Positions 30,656 to 41,290 of a stretch of DNA of 64,000 nt are shown piece after piece. Position 1 is the stretch's first letter, and each line of letters begins with the position of its first letter. Both the position numbers and the translations under genes were made by a program. The notes under the pieces are model-generated. The model worked only from the letters and a program-made list of their open reading frames with translations, was not told where the DNA came from and ran no database searches. Origin of the DNA: Scilla litardierei (Eukaryota; Streptophyta; Magnoliopsida; Asparagales; Asparagaceae); assembly GCA_030789695.1 (NCBI GenBank), contig CM061142.1:798239258-798303257 (forward strand). The letters run 5' to 3'.

Positions 30656-32830
30656 TCAGAGTAGGGAAAAAATAGTGAGGGGAGGAGGGGGGCAAAAATA
30701 TATCGACAGGACCAGTAGAGAATGGGCAGCATAACGACAAAAAAGGTCAATGGCATCAAGGGTGTGCCTAAGATGGTGGTGCTGCACCATCTCCGTCCTG
30801 TGGAGGAGGTGGAGGAGGTGGTGGGGGTGGTGGTGGACGTGTCTGCTGGGTGGGTGGTGGACGTGTCTGCTGGGTGGGTGGGTGTAGGGAGGCAGTCGTG
30901 CTAGGATCTGATTCAGGCAAACCTGAATATCTGGAAGCATGGCGACGCGGGTCTCCATGGAACTGACCGCGGCAGAGAGAGCCCTAAAATCTCCCCTGAG
31001 TCCACTCACCGCCCCCTCAAGAGCATGGATGCTATGAACTAAGGCGTCAAGGAGTGGTGGAGCGGAGGGACGGACAGGTCTAGGCTGTGAAGGTCGGGGC
31101 TGTCTGATACAGGCAGTGTAAGTAATCGGGCCAGCAGGTAGGTGTGGAAGAGATGCTGTGCTCACTAGTGGATGCCCAGCCTCAGTGCGAGGCTGGGACA
31201 CAGGCTGGGACGAGGAGGCAGCAGCAGTGGTGGTGGAAGACAAAATCGGCAACGAGGCAGCAAGAGAGGTCGATGACACAGAAGCAGGGACAGACGTCAT
31301 GACACTCTCGGATATAACAGCTGCGGTGGAGACAGAAAGGTCGACCGCTGGGGAGGAAGTGTTAGGACCAAAAGGTGACACCCCATCGAACATCAAACCG
31401 AAAAGGGTCCCCACGACGGCAGCGAAGGAAGGCTCACCGCTCTCAAGTATGGTGGGTAGACGATCGGGAAGAAGTGAAGAAATAGGCTCAACCGAGATAG
31501 GCACAACAGTGGTGGGGGTGGTGGCGAACGTGGTGGACGGCTCAGCAAGGGTACTCCTGACACTGGCAGAAGTGGGGACAGAAGTGCAGGGAGGTGCAGA
31601 AAGCGTAGGCTCGGGCTGAGGGATCACGGGGTCAACAGGAGGTGCAGGGTGCACAGGGGGTGCCTGCTCAGCGCCCTCAGCCTCAAGAATGTAAGCAGTT
31701 GGGATGAGGAGATCCATCGTTGGGATCCAATCCTCGTGGGCCGGTCCTATATGTGTCCGAGCTAGGCTCGGGAGGATCATGTAATCGGCACTGAAAGGAC
31801 CATGCAACCACACCCAGTGCTACTGGCCGTGGGGACGAAGCATCTTCATCCGGGCCATGACGTCTATCGAGAGTGCAGTGGGGCCCGGGGCTCGTCTAAG
31901 GTCAGCAGGAAGGTCCACGCTGGTCATCAGGGCTAGCAGAGTGATCAGACCGCCACAGCAAATCGGTGAGCGAGCGCTCACCGAAATGATGATGCGGTCT
32001 AAAAACAAGCTAGCAATATCAATCTCAACGGCGGGGACCAGGTCATCACTATCCCTATCGAGAACTCTGGGGCGAGTCATCGCATAGAGCATATAGAGCT
32101 CAGGCGTAGACATCGTCCCAGGCTCGTACCTCGCCAAGAAGGTGGTCGCCATGAGGCGCTGGGCTATGCGGAGGCAAGGGTGTAGGATGGCTGAGGCCTT
32201 GGCCCTACTAGGGTCAAAGCCATGGTGGAAGCCTGTGATACGTGTCTAGAACGTGGAAGTGACAAATGATGGTGGTGGGATGTGAGTGGGTGCGTAGGCT
32301 CGGTCGGGGACGGGGACAGTGGGCCACTGGAAGAATGCACGAAGCATGTCTAGAGTGACCTCGCACTCTCGATCCATGAGGTAAAATGTGCATCCTCCAG
32401 GGATCTGGGCGATCGAGCTAAGGACCTCAAGTGTCGGACGGACGTAGGTGTCCGCCGACACTGACAAAAAGTCGTGTCAACCCACGTTATGGTACAACGT
32501 GAGCATCCCCTCTAGCACCCCTAGGCGGTCCAGGTCTGCTAAGTGTGCAAACCTAGAGGGCACTATAGATCGCTGGGCGATATGCTCAAATCGGACGCGC
32601 TGTGCGTCGTCTCTGAACGTGATCCCTAGCGGCTCGACAACAGGAGCCGGTGGTGGGATAAGGTCGGCAGGGATGGGCTATGCGTGGATGGGATCGGCGG
32701 GAAGCGGTTGTGTGGGGGGTGGTGGACTAGGGGGAGGGGAGTCCTCCCTAGCGTGAGAGGGACCGGCATCGTCGGTCCTCTTCCGCTTGGAAGAGGCTCC
32801 CTGCGTGCGTGGCCTAGTGCGGGGCGGCAT
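30656..32830 (-). pseudogene. ORF1-like gene of element B, several breaks
   Basis: Start ATG 32830-32828 (MPPRTRPRTQGASSKRKR), homologous to the chosen start in A. Domain pieces: 32467-32246 (VSADTYVRPTLEVLSSIAQ), 32152-31820 (MATTFLARYEPGTMSTPELYMLYAM) and 31813-30656 (Ser/Thr/Pro-rich region, then LVHSIHALEGAVSGLRGDF coiled-coil-like segment). A stop at about 31818-31820 and upstream shifts break it; the nonsense codon of A is a Lys codon here, so the breaks arose separately. A His-rich end beyond about residue 320 of the last piece looks like a frameshift product. Confidence 0.75.
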
Positions 32831-32999
32831 GTGTGCCGCGAGTGCTCACCCAATAAAAATGTAATGCAGTGTGCTTAATAAAAGGAGCGAGTGTACCTGA
32901 ACATGCCACGAGAGCAAATCAGCGAGTGTGTATGAAGAGCGCTGCCTCCGCGAAGCCAAAAATGCGTCCTGAAGCTCCCCTAAGCTCCCCCAAGATAGC

Positions 33000-33151
33000 C
33001 TGCAAAGCAAACAACAATATCAGCGGGTAATATTCAAAATACATGGGGGAGATGGGGTATAATAGATAGATAAACAATTTAATTTGATTTTTGGGCTCAA
33101 CGGGTCTACGGATCGAGAAAAATAGGAGAAAACCGGCGTTTGGGGGTAAAC
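33000..33151 (-). other. Putative 5'UTR intron of the internal transcript, element B
   Basis: Minus strand CACCTCG|GTTTAC ... GCTTTGCAG|GCTATC, 152 bp, homologous in position to the intron of element A. Confidence 0.6.
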
Positions 33152-33368
33152 CGAGGTGACATGGGGGTCGGCCGGCGGCGGGGGGTGTCGCCGGAGGTCG
33201 GGGCGTCGGCGGTCAGGCGATCGCCGGCGGTGGTCGGCCGATCGGGCCAGCGGCGAGGTGAATCGGTCGAGGGGGGGTGCTGTCGCGGGCGAGGGGAGTC
33301 AAAAGGTCACGGGCTCGGGCGAAATTGGGTGAATGGCTGCGTTGGAATTCGCGCCGAGCCCGCAGCAG

Positions 33369-33377
33369 CTTATATAG
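33369..33377 (-). promoter_or_regulatory. Putative internal TATA box, element B
   Basis: Minus strand CTATATAAG, between the palindrome array and the ORF1-like gene. Confidence 0.6.
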
Positions 33378-33390
33378 GTGTAGATACGAC

Positions 33391-33732
33391 TCGGCCGAGT
33401 GACTATGTTGCTCGGCCGAGTGACGTATCGATAAGAAAATTTTAAATTTCTCCCAGCCACTTACGACTCGACCGAGTGGCTTATGTTCACTCGGCCGAAG
33501 GGAAAAAACTCCTTCGGCCGAGTGGCACAAGCTACTCGGCAATATTCAGCCTAGGAGGGTATCCGTTTCCCTCGGCCGAGTGACTAAACGTACTCGGCCG
33601 AGTGACAGTTAATACGAAATGCACAAAAAAGACAGAGATTTGGGTTCTTCAGAGTTCCCTTGTTGGTGCCCCACTCGGCCGAATGGGGTCCTTTGCTCGG
33701 CCGAGTCACATATGATACTCGGTCGAGTGACG
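33391..33732 (-). promoter_or_regulatory. Internal CACTCGGCCGAGTG array of element B
   Basis: About eight CGGCCGA cores plus three one-base variants in 340 bp. The one nearest the TATA box (33369-33377, minus) has the same CGGCCGAGTCGTA edge as in element A. Confidence 0.7.
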
Positions 33733-33997
33733 TGCTGTTTTCTGCTTCGGGGCTCCGTTTTCGCTCTACTCTCTGTTTTTCTTCCTCCAGTTGGTTTCTT
33801 CCTCCTCCTAAGGCCTGAGCGCATTCCTGGAGCACTCTTCCTTGTCTCTATCTTCCTCCATATGAGATATCTCCTTTTCTCCTCTCATGTCATAGAAATC
33901 AAGACCCGTCGTCACGGTCTTTATGGGCAAAAAGACTCAAAACACTAATAAAGTCTAAAACAAAAATAAAAACCAAAATAAAAAGAATGCAAAAACC

Positions 33998-34045
33998 GTT
34001 GGGTTGCCTCCCGACAAGCGCTCGTTTAAGGTCTTGAGCTCGACC
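33998..34045 (-). other. Two consecutive hairpins after pol (element B)
   Basis: Minus strand GGTC-gagctcaa-GACC, then GTCGGG-aggcaa-CCCAAC (one G-U pair). They occupy the same place as 18324-18371 in element A. Confidence 0.65.
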
Positions 34046-34147
34046 CCTTTGGATTTTCAATTAACGCTTGATGTTGGGTGCATATGAAATGCACCCGTCG
34101 AACTTGTCGGGAAGACCGCTCGGATTTGGATCATGGTGGTGAGTGGC

Positions 34148-34822
34148 CTAACTCAGTGCCCCTTCATCATGAGCAATATTGGGGGATGGCTCCCCCAACC
34201 TTGAGCTTGTTCCGGTCCTCGACTTCGTCGGTGACACCGATCTTCGAATTGGTGGAGCTTTCTTTGGACTCTTCAATGTTGAGAGCTTGCAAAGCTCTCG
34301 TATTCTCGTGACATCAGCGTCGCCATCATCATTCGCCGTGGAGCTATTGGGAGAGTCCTCCATCTTCTCTTCTTCGACCGAATCTTGGCCTTCTTCGAAG
34401 CCATCATCGTGGAGCGCACCGATGGAGTAGGGGATAGCCTCTTCAATGAACTCATCAAGGAGGTATGAAAGGTCATCCGGCCGTCCCTTGAGTAGATATA
34501 TTCTATTTACCTCGCCCATAGGGTCTCCTTTGGAATAATGCTTTAGCTGTTGCCCATTCGGCTTGAAAGTGGCTCCGTCTTTCCCTTCCAATTCAAATGC
34601 TCCTCCCGGTTGTATGTGCTTGATGGTGAAAGGTCCGGACCACCGTGACCTCAACTTCCCGGGGAATAGTCGGAGTCGGGAATTATATAGCAAGACCTTG
34701 TCTCCGACCTTGAAGTCCGTGACAGTTATGCGAGCGTCGTGGAGAATTTTGGTCCTTTCTTTGTAAATTCGTGAGCTCTCGTAGGCATCTCTTCTAATTT
34801 CGTCAAGCTCATTGATGTCCAA
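34148..34822 (-). pseudogene. Integrase C-terminal domain and acidic tail (element B)
   Basis: The first 120 residues (VGDKVLLYNSRLRLFPGKL, RWSGPFTIKHI, FKPNGQQLKHY) are the integrase C-terminal domain of Athila-type elements. The tail (LLDEFIEEAIPYSIGAL, VTRIRELCKLSTLKSPKKAP) is homologous to the end of the protease ORF in element A, which locates the deletion in A. A stop before 34822 separates it from the core. Confidence 0.8.
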
Positions 34823-34825
34823 GAG

Positions 34826-35406
34826 TCACCTCACCGCCGCACTCTTATAGTCATAATTGAGTGTCTTGATGGCCCAATACGCGCGGTGCTCCAACTCTAC
34901 CGGTAGGTGACAAGCTTTCCCATAAACAAGTCGGAACGGTGTGGTGCCAATCGGAGTGCGAAAGGCCGTGCGATATGCCCATAGAGCATCGTTTAACTTC
35001 ATGGACCAATCTTTTCTAGATCGATCTATAGTCTTTTCAAGAATTTGCTTGATTTCTCTATTTGAAACTTCCACTTGTCCGCTCGTCTGACGGTGGTAGG
35101 CCATGCCAATTCTATGGTTTACCCCGTACTTTTTCAACATGGCTTCAAATTTGTTTTCTATAAAGTGACTTCCCCCGTCACTTATCAAAGTACGGGGCAC
35201 CCCAAAGCGCGGGAAAATATTCTGCTTGAAAAACTTGGAGACAACCCTCGCATCATTGGTAGGGTGGCGATGGCTTCTACCCATTTGGAGACGTAGTCCA
35301 CGGCCAATAAGATGTACTTGTTACCCTTGCTTGATGGAAATGGTCCCATGAAGTCCACTCCCCAACAATCAAAGAGCTCAATCTCTAGAATGGGCCTCAT
35401 TGGCAT
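34826..35406 (-). pseudogene. Integrase catalytic core (element B), one frameshift
   Basis: 35406-35185 holds [12 protein letters not shown] (first catalytic Asp); 35284-34826 holds LISDGGSHF (second Asp) and [15 protein letters not shown] (catalytic Glu). The spacing fits a DD35E core. A frameshift near 35280 joins the two overlapping frames. Confidence 0.85.
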
Positions 35407-35412
35407 CTCATT

Positions 35413-36729
35413 TCATTTGGAAATATTCCCGGTCCGTTGGCATCTATCGCACCCCTTGACGAAGTCGTGCGTGTCTTTGAACATTGTTGGCCAAAAGAAT
35501 CCACTCTGCAATATCTTAGCGATAGTCTTAGATGCGGCGTGATGTCCCCCGCATGGCATACCGTGGCAATGCAAGATGATGGAGGTGGCCTCCTCCTTAG
35601 AAATACATCTCCGAATAACCCCATCCTTGCATATCTTAAAGAGATACGGATCTTCCCAAAAATAGCTACGGACCTCATGCATAAATCTTCTCCTTTGCTG
35701 TGTGGGCATCCCGCATGGTTTAATCCCACAAGCCAAGTAGTTTACAAAGTCCACATACCAAGGAACTTCCCTGGGCCTTACAGCGTATAGCCTCTCATCA
35801 ACAAAGGAGTCATCGATGGGCAAACTTTCGTCCTCCTTGTCACGAATAAGCCTAGACAAATGATCCGCCACATCGTTGTCTGTACCCTTCTTATCTCTGA
35901 TTTCTAAATCAAACTCTTGCAATAGAAGTATCCACCTAATCAACCTAGGTTTGGCCTCTTTCTTGTTTAGAAGATACTTCAATGCCGCATGGTCGGTGTG
36001 GACAATTACCTTTGATCCAAGGAGATAGGAGCAGAACTTTTCAATGGAATACACGACCGCTAGAAGCTCTTTCTCCATAGTTGTATAATTTTTCTGTGCG
36101 TCATCCAATGTTTTGCTTGCATAGAATATTGCATGAAGCTTTCTGTCTTTCCTTTGTCCTAACACCGCTCTAATGGCTTGGTCACTTGCATCACTCATGA
36201 GCTCAAAGGGAAGGCTCCAATCCGGTGGTTGTATGATGGGCGTAGAAATTAGTGCTTCTTTCAATGTGTTGAATACCCGCAAGCATTCTCTTGAAAAAAC
36301 AAATGGAGCATCTTTAGCAAGCAAGGAGATAAGGGGCCGGGCAATCAAGGCGAAATCCTTGATAAAGCGGCGGTAAAACCCCGCATGACCAAGAAAGCCC
36401 CTAATGCCCTTAACATTAATAGGAGGAGGGAGTTTCTCGATTACCTCAATCTTTGCCTTATCAACCTCAATCCCTCTTGAGGAGACAAGGTGCACAAGAA
36501 CTATCCCTTCGGTGACCATGAAATGACATTTCTCCCAATTAAGAGTAAGATTATTTTGTTGACATCTTTTAAGATCTTTGGTAAGATTAGCCAAACAAGA
36601 ATCAAACTCACTTCCATAAACTGAGAAATCATCCATGAAAACTTCCATAATATTTTCAATATAGTCGAAAAAGATGGAGGTCATGCACCTCTGAAAGGTG
36701 GCGGGTGCATTACAAAGACCAAAGGGCAT
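35413..36729 (-). CDS. pol: Reverse transcriptase C-terminal half, RNase H and integrase zinc domain (element B)
   Basis: 438 residues. [16 protein letters not shown] opens the palm; the catalytic pair is in FMDDFSVYG near residue 32. RNase H acidic residues are all present ([23 protein letters not shown]) at about residues 190-300. The integrase HHCC zinc domain follows ([11 protein letters not shown] ... CDRCQRTGN). Domain residues look intact, so decay affects the frame more than the active sites. Together these enzymes copy the RNA to DNA and prepare integration. The frame ends just before the integrase core. Confidence 0.88.
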   Translation of the reverse strand: MPFGLCNAPATFQRCMTSIFFDYIENIMEVFMDDFSVYGSEFDSCLANLTKDLKRCQQNNLTLNWEKCHFMVTEGIVLVHLVSSRGIEVDKAKIEVIEKLPPPINVKGIRGFLGHAGFYRRFIKDFALIARPLISLLAKDAPFVFSRECLRVFNTLKEALISTPIIQPPDWSLPFELMSDASDQAIRAVLGQRKDRKLHAIFYASKTLDDAQKNYTTMEKELLAVVYSIEKFCSYLLGSKVIVHTDHAALKYLLNKKEAKPRLIRWILLLQEFDLEIRDKKGTDNDVADHLSRLIRDKEDESLPIDDSFVDERLYAVRPREVPWYVDFVNYLACGIKPCGMPTQQRRRFMHEVRSYFWEDPYLFKICKDGVIRRCISKEEATSIILHCHGMPCGGHHAASKTIAKILQSGFFWPTMFKDTHDFVKGCDRCQRTGNISK

Positions 36730-37170
36730 TCTACGGTAGGCGTAAGTGCCTTAAGGACAAGTAAAAGTAGTCTTTTCTTGGTCGTCTTCATGCAAAGGGA
36801 TTTGGAAAAACCCCGAATACCCTTCCAAGTAGCAAAAGTATTTATGTTTAGCAAGCCGTTCAAGCATTTGATCTATGAAGGGTAGTTGGTAATGGTCTTT
36901 TCGGGTGGCTTTATTTAGTTTTCGATAATCAATTCACATCCGCCATCCCGTGACAGTGCATGTAGAAATGAGCTCTCCTTTTTCATTTTTTATAACGGTC
37001 ATCCCCCCTTTCTTGGGGACGACGTGAACGGGGCTAACCCATCTACTGTCTGAGATTGGATAAATAATGCCGGCCTCAAGCAATTTAAGGATGTCCTTTT
37101 TGACTACCTCTTTCATATTCGGGTTCAACCGCCTTTGAGGCTCAATAGAAGTGGCTTCAGTGTTTTCCAA
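36681..37170 (-). pseudogene. Reverse transcriptase, N-terminal half (element B)
   Basis: 37170-36934 reads QRRLNPNMKEVVKKDILKLL, then AGIIYPISDSRWVSPVHVVPKKGG, the fingers region of gypsy reverse transcriptase in Athila form. The palm start near 36800 is partly readable in another frame (GYSGFFQIPLHEDDQEKTTFTCP). Frameshifts separate it from the C-terminal half at 36729. Confidence 0.8.
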
Positions 37171-37259
37171 GTGGATCCTATGCGTGCAAAGCCTAGGGCT
37201 TATTCCCTTTAGATCAGAGATAGTGTAGCCAAGGACATCCTTGTGGTCCCTAAGGACTT

Positions 37260-37514
37260 CTAGTAGTTTTCAAGTTGATCATGGCTGAGGTGGGAATTAA
37301 CAATCACCGGTAAGGTCAATTTACTACCCAAGAAAGCATACCTTAGATTCGGCGGTAATTGTTTAAGCTCTACATCAAAGGGTGTCGTACCCTCTGCTTC
37401 ATCATCTTGTGTGAGTTTGGCTTCTCCTTCAACATCTGAGTTTAGCTCACTCTCGAGTGGAGGCTCAGAATCGCTCCTTAGTGAGGATGGTGCATCGGAA
37501 TAGACGCTCTCCAA
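37260..37514 (-). pseudogene. Pre-reverse-transcriptase segment of element B
   Basis: ELKQLPPNLRYAFLGSKLTLPVIVNSHL matches the conserved lead-in to the reverse transcriptase of Athila/Tat elements (pattern ELKPLPxHLKYAYLG...LPVIIxxxL). The upstream residues are acidic. The frame stops before the reverse transcriptase proper. Confidence 0.75.
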
Positions 37515-37681
37515 TTCTACGCTAGCATCGATAGAACCACCACCTTGCTCCGGTTCATTCCTGAGATCAAGAAATACGTTAGCAGATTCATAAATGCAAG
37601 AGTGGGGTCGTATAGTGTAACTCCCTGAATATCAGTTTGCTCGAAGGATTCCTCGGGGGTGTAGTACTCTTCGACGCATGT

Positions 37682-37921
37682 TCAACCGCTTTCGAAATAT
37701 AGCTTGTCGTCCCTCACATCAACTCTGATATCTCCCCCAATAGTCCCATCCGGGGAGATTTGATCCATCACAAAGCTAGCAAACAATTGTTCGACAGGGT
37801 CCTCGATATTAATAGCAAAAGCTCCGGTAGCGTGGACCTCGTCAACAAGTTCCTTAAGGAGCTCCGTAAAGGATTCATCACCTCCCTGGCCAGACTCAGT
37901 CATTGGAATTGCATCCCCCAT
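37682..37921 (-). CDS. Short unknown frame after the primer site (element B)
   Basis: 79 residues, acidic (MGDAIPMTESGQGGDESF). It occupies the place of gag but shows no gag domain. The end (GGDIRVDVRDDKLYFESG) faintly resembles the protease tail of element A (GVIVDVREGTLTLNV), so it may be a remnant of gag-protease. I do not recognise a function. Confidence 0.35.
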   Translation of the reverse strand: MGDAIPMTESGQGGDESFTELLKELVDEVHATGAFAINIEDPVEQLFASFVMDQISPDGTIGGDIRVDVRDDKLYFESG

Positions 37922-38064
37922 TTTACCTGTTAAGATCTTGTGGAAAATTTTGGGAGAGTGTGCAAATAGGGCTGTAAACAGAGTTAGTAAAGAATGAAGA
38001 AATAAATAAAGAAAGAAATTGAAAAATAACCGGGTGATCCAAATTGAACTCCGTCAAAAACACC

Positions 38065-38082
38065 TCCCCGGCAACGGCGCCA
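38065..38082 (-). other. tRNA-Asp primer-binding site of element B
   Basis: Minus strand TGGCGCCGTTGCCGGGGA, six bases inside the 5' LTR, as in A and C. Confidence 0.92.
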
Positions 38083-38088
38083 AAACCT

Positions 38089-39905
38089 TGATCGGATGCC
38101 CGAGGTGCGCGAACACGCAACCGGGGCACGCGACTCGCTAGTCTTACCGCAAGTGCACGGTGTAGCGGCGAGCGGGTATCGAACACGAGGAGGCCAAATG
38201 ATAGTGTCTTCTTCAACTCACCTGGCTATAAGAACAGTCTAGAAATATTCGCTATAAAGCGGTCACAGTCGTTCAATTGTATAAAAAGAAATATCAGATT
38301 AATAAAGACGCCTAGGGGTAGGGAATCCTCGCTACAAACCGTGTCTTGTCATTGTGATTCGTAGGTGTCACAATTGCTAGACTTGAAATTCAGGTGAACT
38401 AGTTGCAACTAAATGTAGAACCAAGCTCACTCTCTCGCGCTATTGCCGGTCTATAGCAAACCTAGGGTAGGGTCCAATCTCTTGCAAACCCTAACCTAGG
38501 CAAGCTAGTGTGAAGGACAACATCATCGTTCAATCGCATCTCGAGCCCACTCTCGTGCAAACTCGAGCTACGACCTAGGTTGGGATAGTTCCTACCCGTC
38601 CAATCTCTTGCAAACGGGTATTGGTATAGAATTGCAATCGAAAACCCTAGTTTCAGTCAAATCTCTTCCAAACCGATTCCGGAGAAATCCAATTGTAACC
38701 CAATTCGAATATCTAGGGCTTCCTATCGAGTTGGGATCCAATCTCTTGCAAATCCCAATCGGTATGAATCCCTAGCTATTCGTATTAAATCAATCCCAAA
38801 CTAACCCTAATCAATTCTAACAATAATTTCACCCATTCATCACAAATTAGAGATAGGGTTCGTAGGGTTCATCCCTACGCCATAAGACGGTAAAACTACT
38901 CATAATTCATAATGAAATTCAATAGAGATTCACAAATAAAATCAATAGAATTCATAGCAATATTCATTATATCAATAAAAATGGAGTTTTTGATAGGGAG
39001 AGAGACAAACCAATGAAGAACCAATAACATCAAACAAAATAACACTTTTCTCTCCCCCCCTAAAAGCTCAATCTAATCTCCTAAAAAGTAACCTAAAAAA
39101 GGCTGCAAAAAGTTCTGAAAAAGCTCTCTAAACTAGGTTAAAAACTGGGGTTAAATACCCCCAAAAACGCCCAAAAAACTGTGACGAAAATGCCCATGCG
39201 TAGCCTCAAAATCGCAGTTTACGCTACAGGCAGCGCGGCTCACTCGGCCGAGTGACAAATTTCATTCGGTCGAGTGACAAACCCTGACAAATTCCACTAA
39301 GTTCAGACTTTTGGGGGTTGGCTCCTCGGGAGTCACTCGGTCGAGTGACTTTCTTTGCTTCGGCCGAGGGGACTTCTTCACTCGGCTGAGTCGGAACTCG
39401 GGAAACGACTGTAAAATTATAGTAAGTCTGGACTTTTTCATTGCCATCGTCTTGATGCCACTCGGGCGAGTGGGGTCTCCGTGGTTCGGCCGAGTGGGCT
39501 GGCGATGCTCAGCCGAGTGCACGCTGATACTCAGTCTGTTGCATGTCCGATCTGGTCGGCCGAGCGGGCTCTCGATGTTCGGCCGAGTGACTCCTTCACT
39601 CGGCCGAGTGACATGCTGAAAATGCCCAATCTTCGTATTTTTGCTCCCTCGTCGCTCATACGACGTTCTTTCTTCTTCCACTCATCTCCAATAGCAAAAT
39701 TCCTCTCGGGAGAGTCACGGGTGACGTCCTGGAGTGGGTGCATATCAGAATCACTCCAAATCGCTCGAAATCTCCTGAAATTCGACAAAAACAAGAAATC
39801 GTGAAAAGCATCGCAATATTGCCGAAAAATCGTGAAAAGCGCGATTCGAGCGATCAAAATGGCATGCAAACATGTAGAAAAAAGGTGTAAAATATAGAGT
39901 GATCA
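38089..39905 (-). repeat. 5' LTR of element B
   Basis: 1817 bp, same ends. Palindrome array about 39240-39612, TATA-like tract 39151-39160 (minus), hairpin array about 38461-38760. Its second hairpin loop is mutated. Confidence 0.9.
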
Positions 39906-39910
39906 CCCAT
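39906..39910. repeat. Target site duplication of element B, right
   Basis: CCCAT, matching 27005-27009. Confidence 0.88.
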
Positions 39911-40342
39911 CCGGGGAAGAAAACATTATGAGATTTTAGGCACATTTCAGACTTATGTTTCACGCAAATTTTCCAGATTATTAACACTAGATCATTAGAT
40001 CGTACAAACAGATCAAGCATAACAAAAAAAATAAAAGTATTGGCTTAAGATTTTTGCTAATCTCAATTAACAAGGTGTATGTTCTTGATTTTTAGTAAAA
40101 ATGTATATAATTTTTGCATATTATATATCTACGAGATAAGAAATTATACCTCTAGATCGTTGATTTAGGGAAGAACAATTGTAATCCGTAGATAAGAAAA
40201 AATAATCACCGTTCCGCAAATCGACGTCACAATAGCTTTGCCGCAACGGATCACTGCAATAAGAGATTCCTAAGCGCGGTGAGGGTGATTTTAGGGGATT
40301 ATTAGGAGAAACTCAAGAAGTAGAGCTAAAGTGCTGATAATG
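39911..40342 (-). other. copia-2 leader, segment next to the 5' LTR
   Basis: Non-coding, AT-rich. A piece near 40178-40200 (AATCCGTAGATAAGAAAAAA) resembles one near 26884-26896 in the middle leader segment. No gene. Confidence 0.5.
40331..40342 (-). other. Primer-binding site region of copia-2
   Basis: Minus strand CATTATCAGCAC directly after the LTR. The TTATCAGCAC core is a site I recall next to many plant copia LTRs; it partly matches the Met-tRNA site TGGTATCAGAGC. Confidence 0.6.
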
Positions 40343-40516
40343 TGTTGTAAATCAAGACAATGAGTAACCATTGCACAAAGCCATGGTTCTCTATTTGTTC
40401 ATAATAGTAGAATGCCATGGGACATGTGATACCAAAGGTCCCCATTAGTAAGCTTCATGGGGAGTAATGGGTGAATAAAGATGAGGGGAGGCCTTTGGCC
40501 TCCCTCATCCATAACA
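40343..40516 (-). repeat. 5' LTR of copia-2
   Basis: 174 bp, the same length as the copy at 2775-2948 and differing at only several bases. It ends (minus strand) in ACAACA and is followed by a primer-site-like sequence. Confidence 0.9.
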
Positions 40517-40521
40517 ATCAG
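40517..40521. repeat. Target site duplication of copia-2, right copy
   Basis: ATCAG directly after the LTR; pairs with 2770-2774 across 37.7 kb. Confidence 0.85.
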
Positions 40522-41290
40522 AGATTTTTTATAATATTAAAAGAAGGAGAGCACAAAAATGAAATCAATAATTCTCTTGCACTACATCGACAAATAAGGG
40601 CAATGCATTTCCTCTCACACAAAACTTTTGTTACAATAAAATTAATTTATTGAAACAATAAAAGAAGATGTACAAAAACGGTAGGCCCAACAAAGAGTAA
40701 TTAGGTCCATTAAATTTGATAGATATGGTTAGTAAGTTTGAAACCAATAATGACTTAAAAGGCATAACTTATTTTAGTCATAAATCCTAGTATATTTAAA
40801 TACGCATCTATCCTTTATTTTTAATGTATGTGGCACTATGCATACTCTCTAATTTCTTTACCATTATCCCGAAATAACAATGACACATTGAGCTAAATTC
40901 GTGTGCAAATTGATGAATTTAGTCGCTTCTGCCACCAAAGTATAGTAACATGTGCAACAGACGGTAAGGTACAAAGGACATACATCATAAGTCAGAGCTA
41001 TGAGATCGAACCAACAGGTTAACTCTGCATGGAATCCCTTGTCTCCGAGCTAATGGTAAATCTGACCGAGATTCCCTCTCGTCTGACTCCGATAGAGCAC
41101 GTTCGACTGAGCTCTCCTTCTATTGGATCTCTCCTCCTTCATCTGTTCCTTCAAAGCAGAGAGCACCAAGAGCTCTAAGCCCGTCGACCATGAGACCCAT
41201 GATCTCGTCGAGAAGTAGAAGTGGTGTCTGTCTCGTGAGATCGAGCCTATCGCCTCCTATAACTTCATCTCCGTCATCACCATCGAAGAT
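40522..41290. other. Right flank of copia-2 up to the gap
   Basis: AT-rich to about 41020, then more GC-rich. A minus-strand frame ends at 41120 (acidic, LDEIMGLMVDGLRALGALCFEG) and runs into the gap; I do not recognise it, and its length is inflated by Ns. It could be the end of a host exon or of another repeat. Confidence 0.35.

Larger units (their letters stand above)
27010..39905 (-). mobile_element. Element B: Athila-like gypsy element with polymerase and ORF1-like gene, no gag
   Basis: LTRs of 1837 bp (27010-28846) and 1817 bp (38089-39905) and a perfect duplication (CCCAT). Minus-strand order: 5' LTR, tRNA-Asp primer site, a short unknown frame, reverse transcriptase, RNase H, integrase, post-pol hairpins, palindrome array and TATA box, ORF1-like gene, 3' non-coding region, polypurine tract, 3' LTR. 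Gag and protease are absent. LTR ends, motifs and the ORF1-like gene match element A. The LTRs differ at several dozen positions by eye, so B is older than A. Confidence 0.93.
2775..40516 (-). mobile_element. copia-2: Ty1/copia element split by three nested gypsy insertions
   Basis: Two 174-bp LTRs of equal length and near-identical sequence lie at 2775-2948 and 40343-40516, flanked outside by the same 5 bp (ATCAG at 2770-2774 and 40517-40521). Removing elements C, A and B leaves about 6.9 kb of minus-strand copia sequence in the expected order: 5' LTR, primer site, long leader, gag, integrase, reverse transcriptase, polypurine tract, 3' LTR. The pieces are 40342-39911, 27004-25542, 13535-10376 and 4388-2949 plus the LTRs. 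The reading frames are decayed. Confidence 0.9.

Noticed and set aside
40343..40516. Solo LTR
   Set aside because: Its outer 5 bp match those outside the LTR at 2775, and leader and primer site lie on the inner side, so it is the 5' LTR of copia-2.
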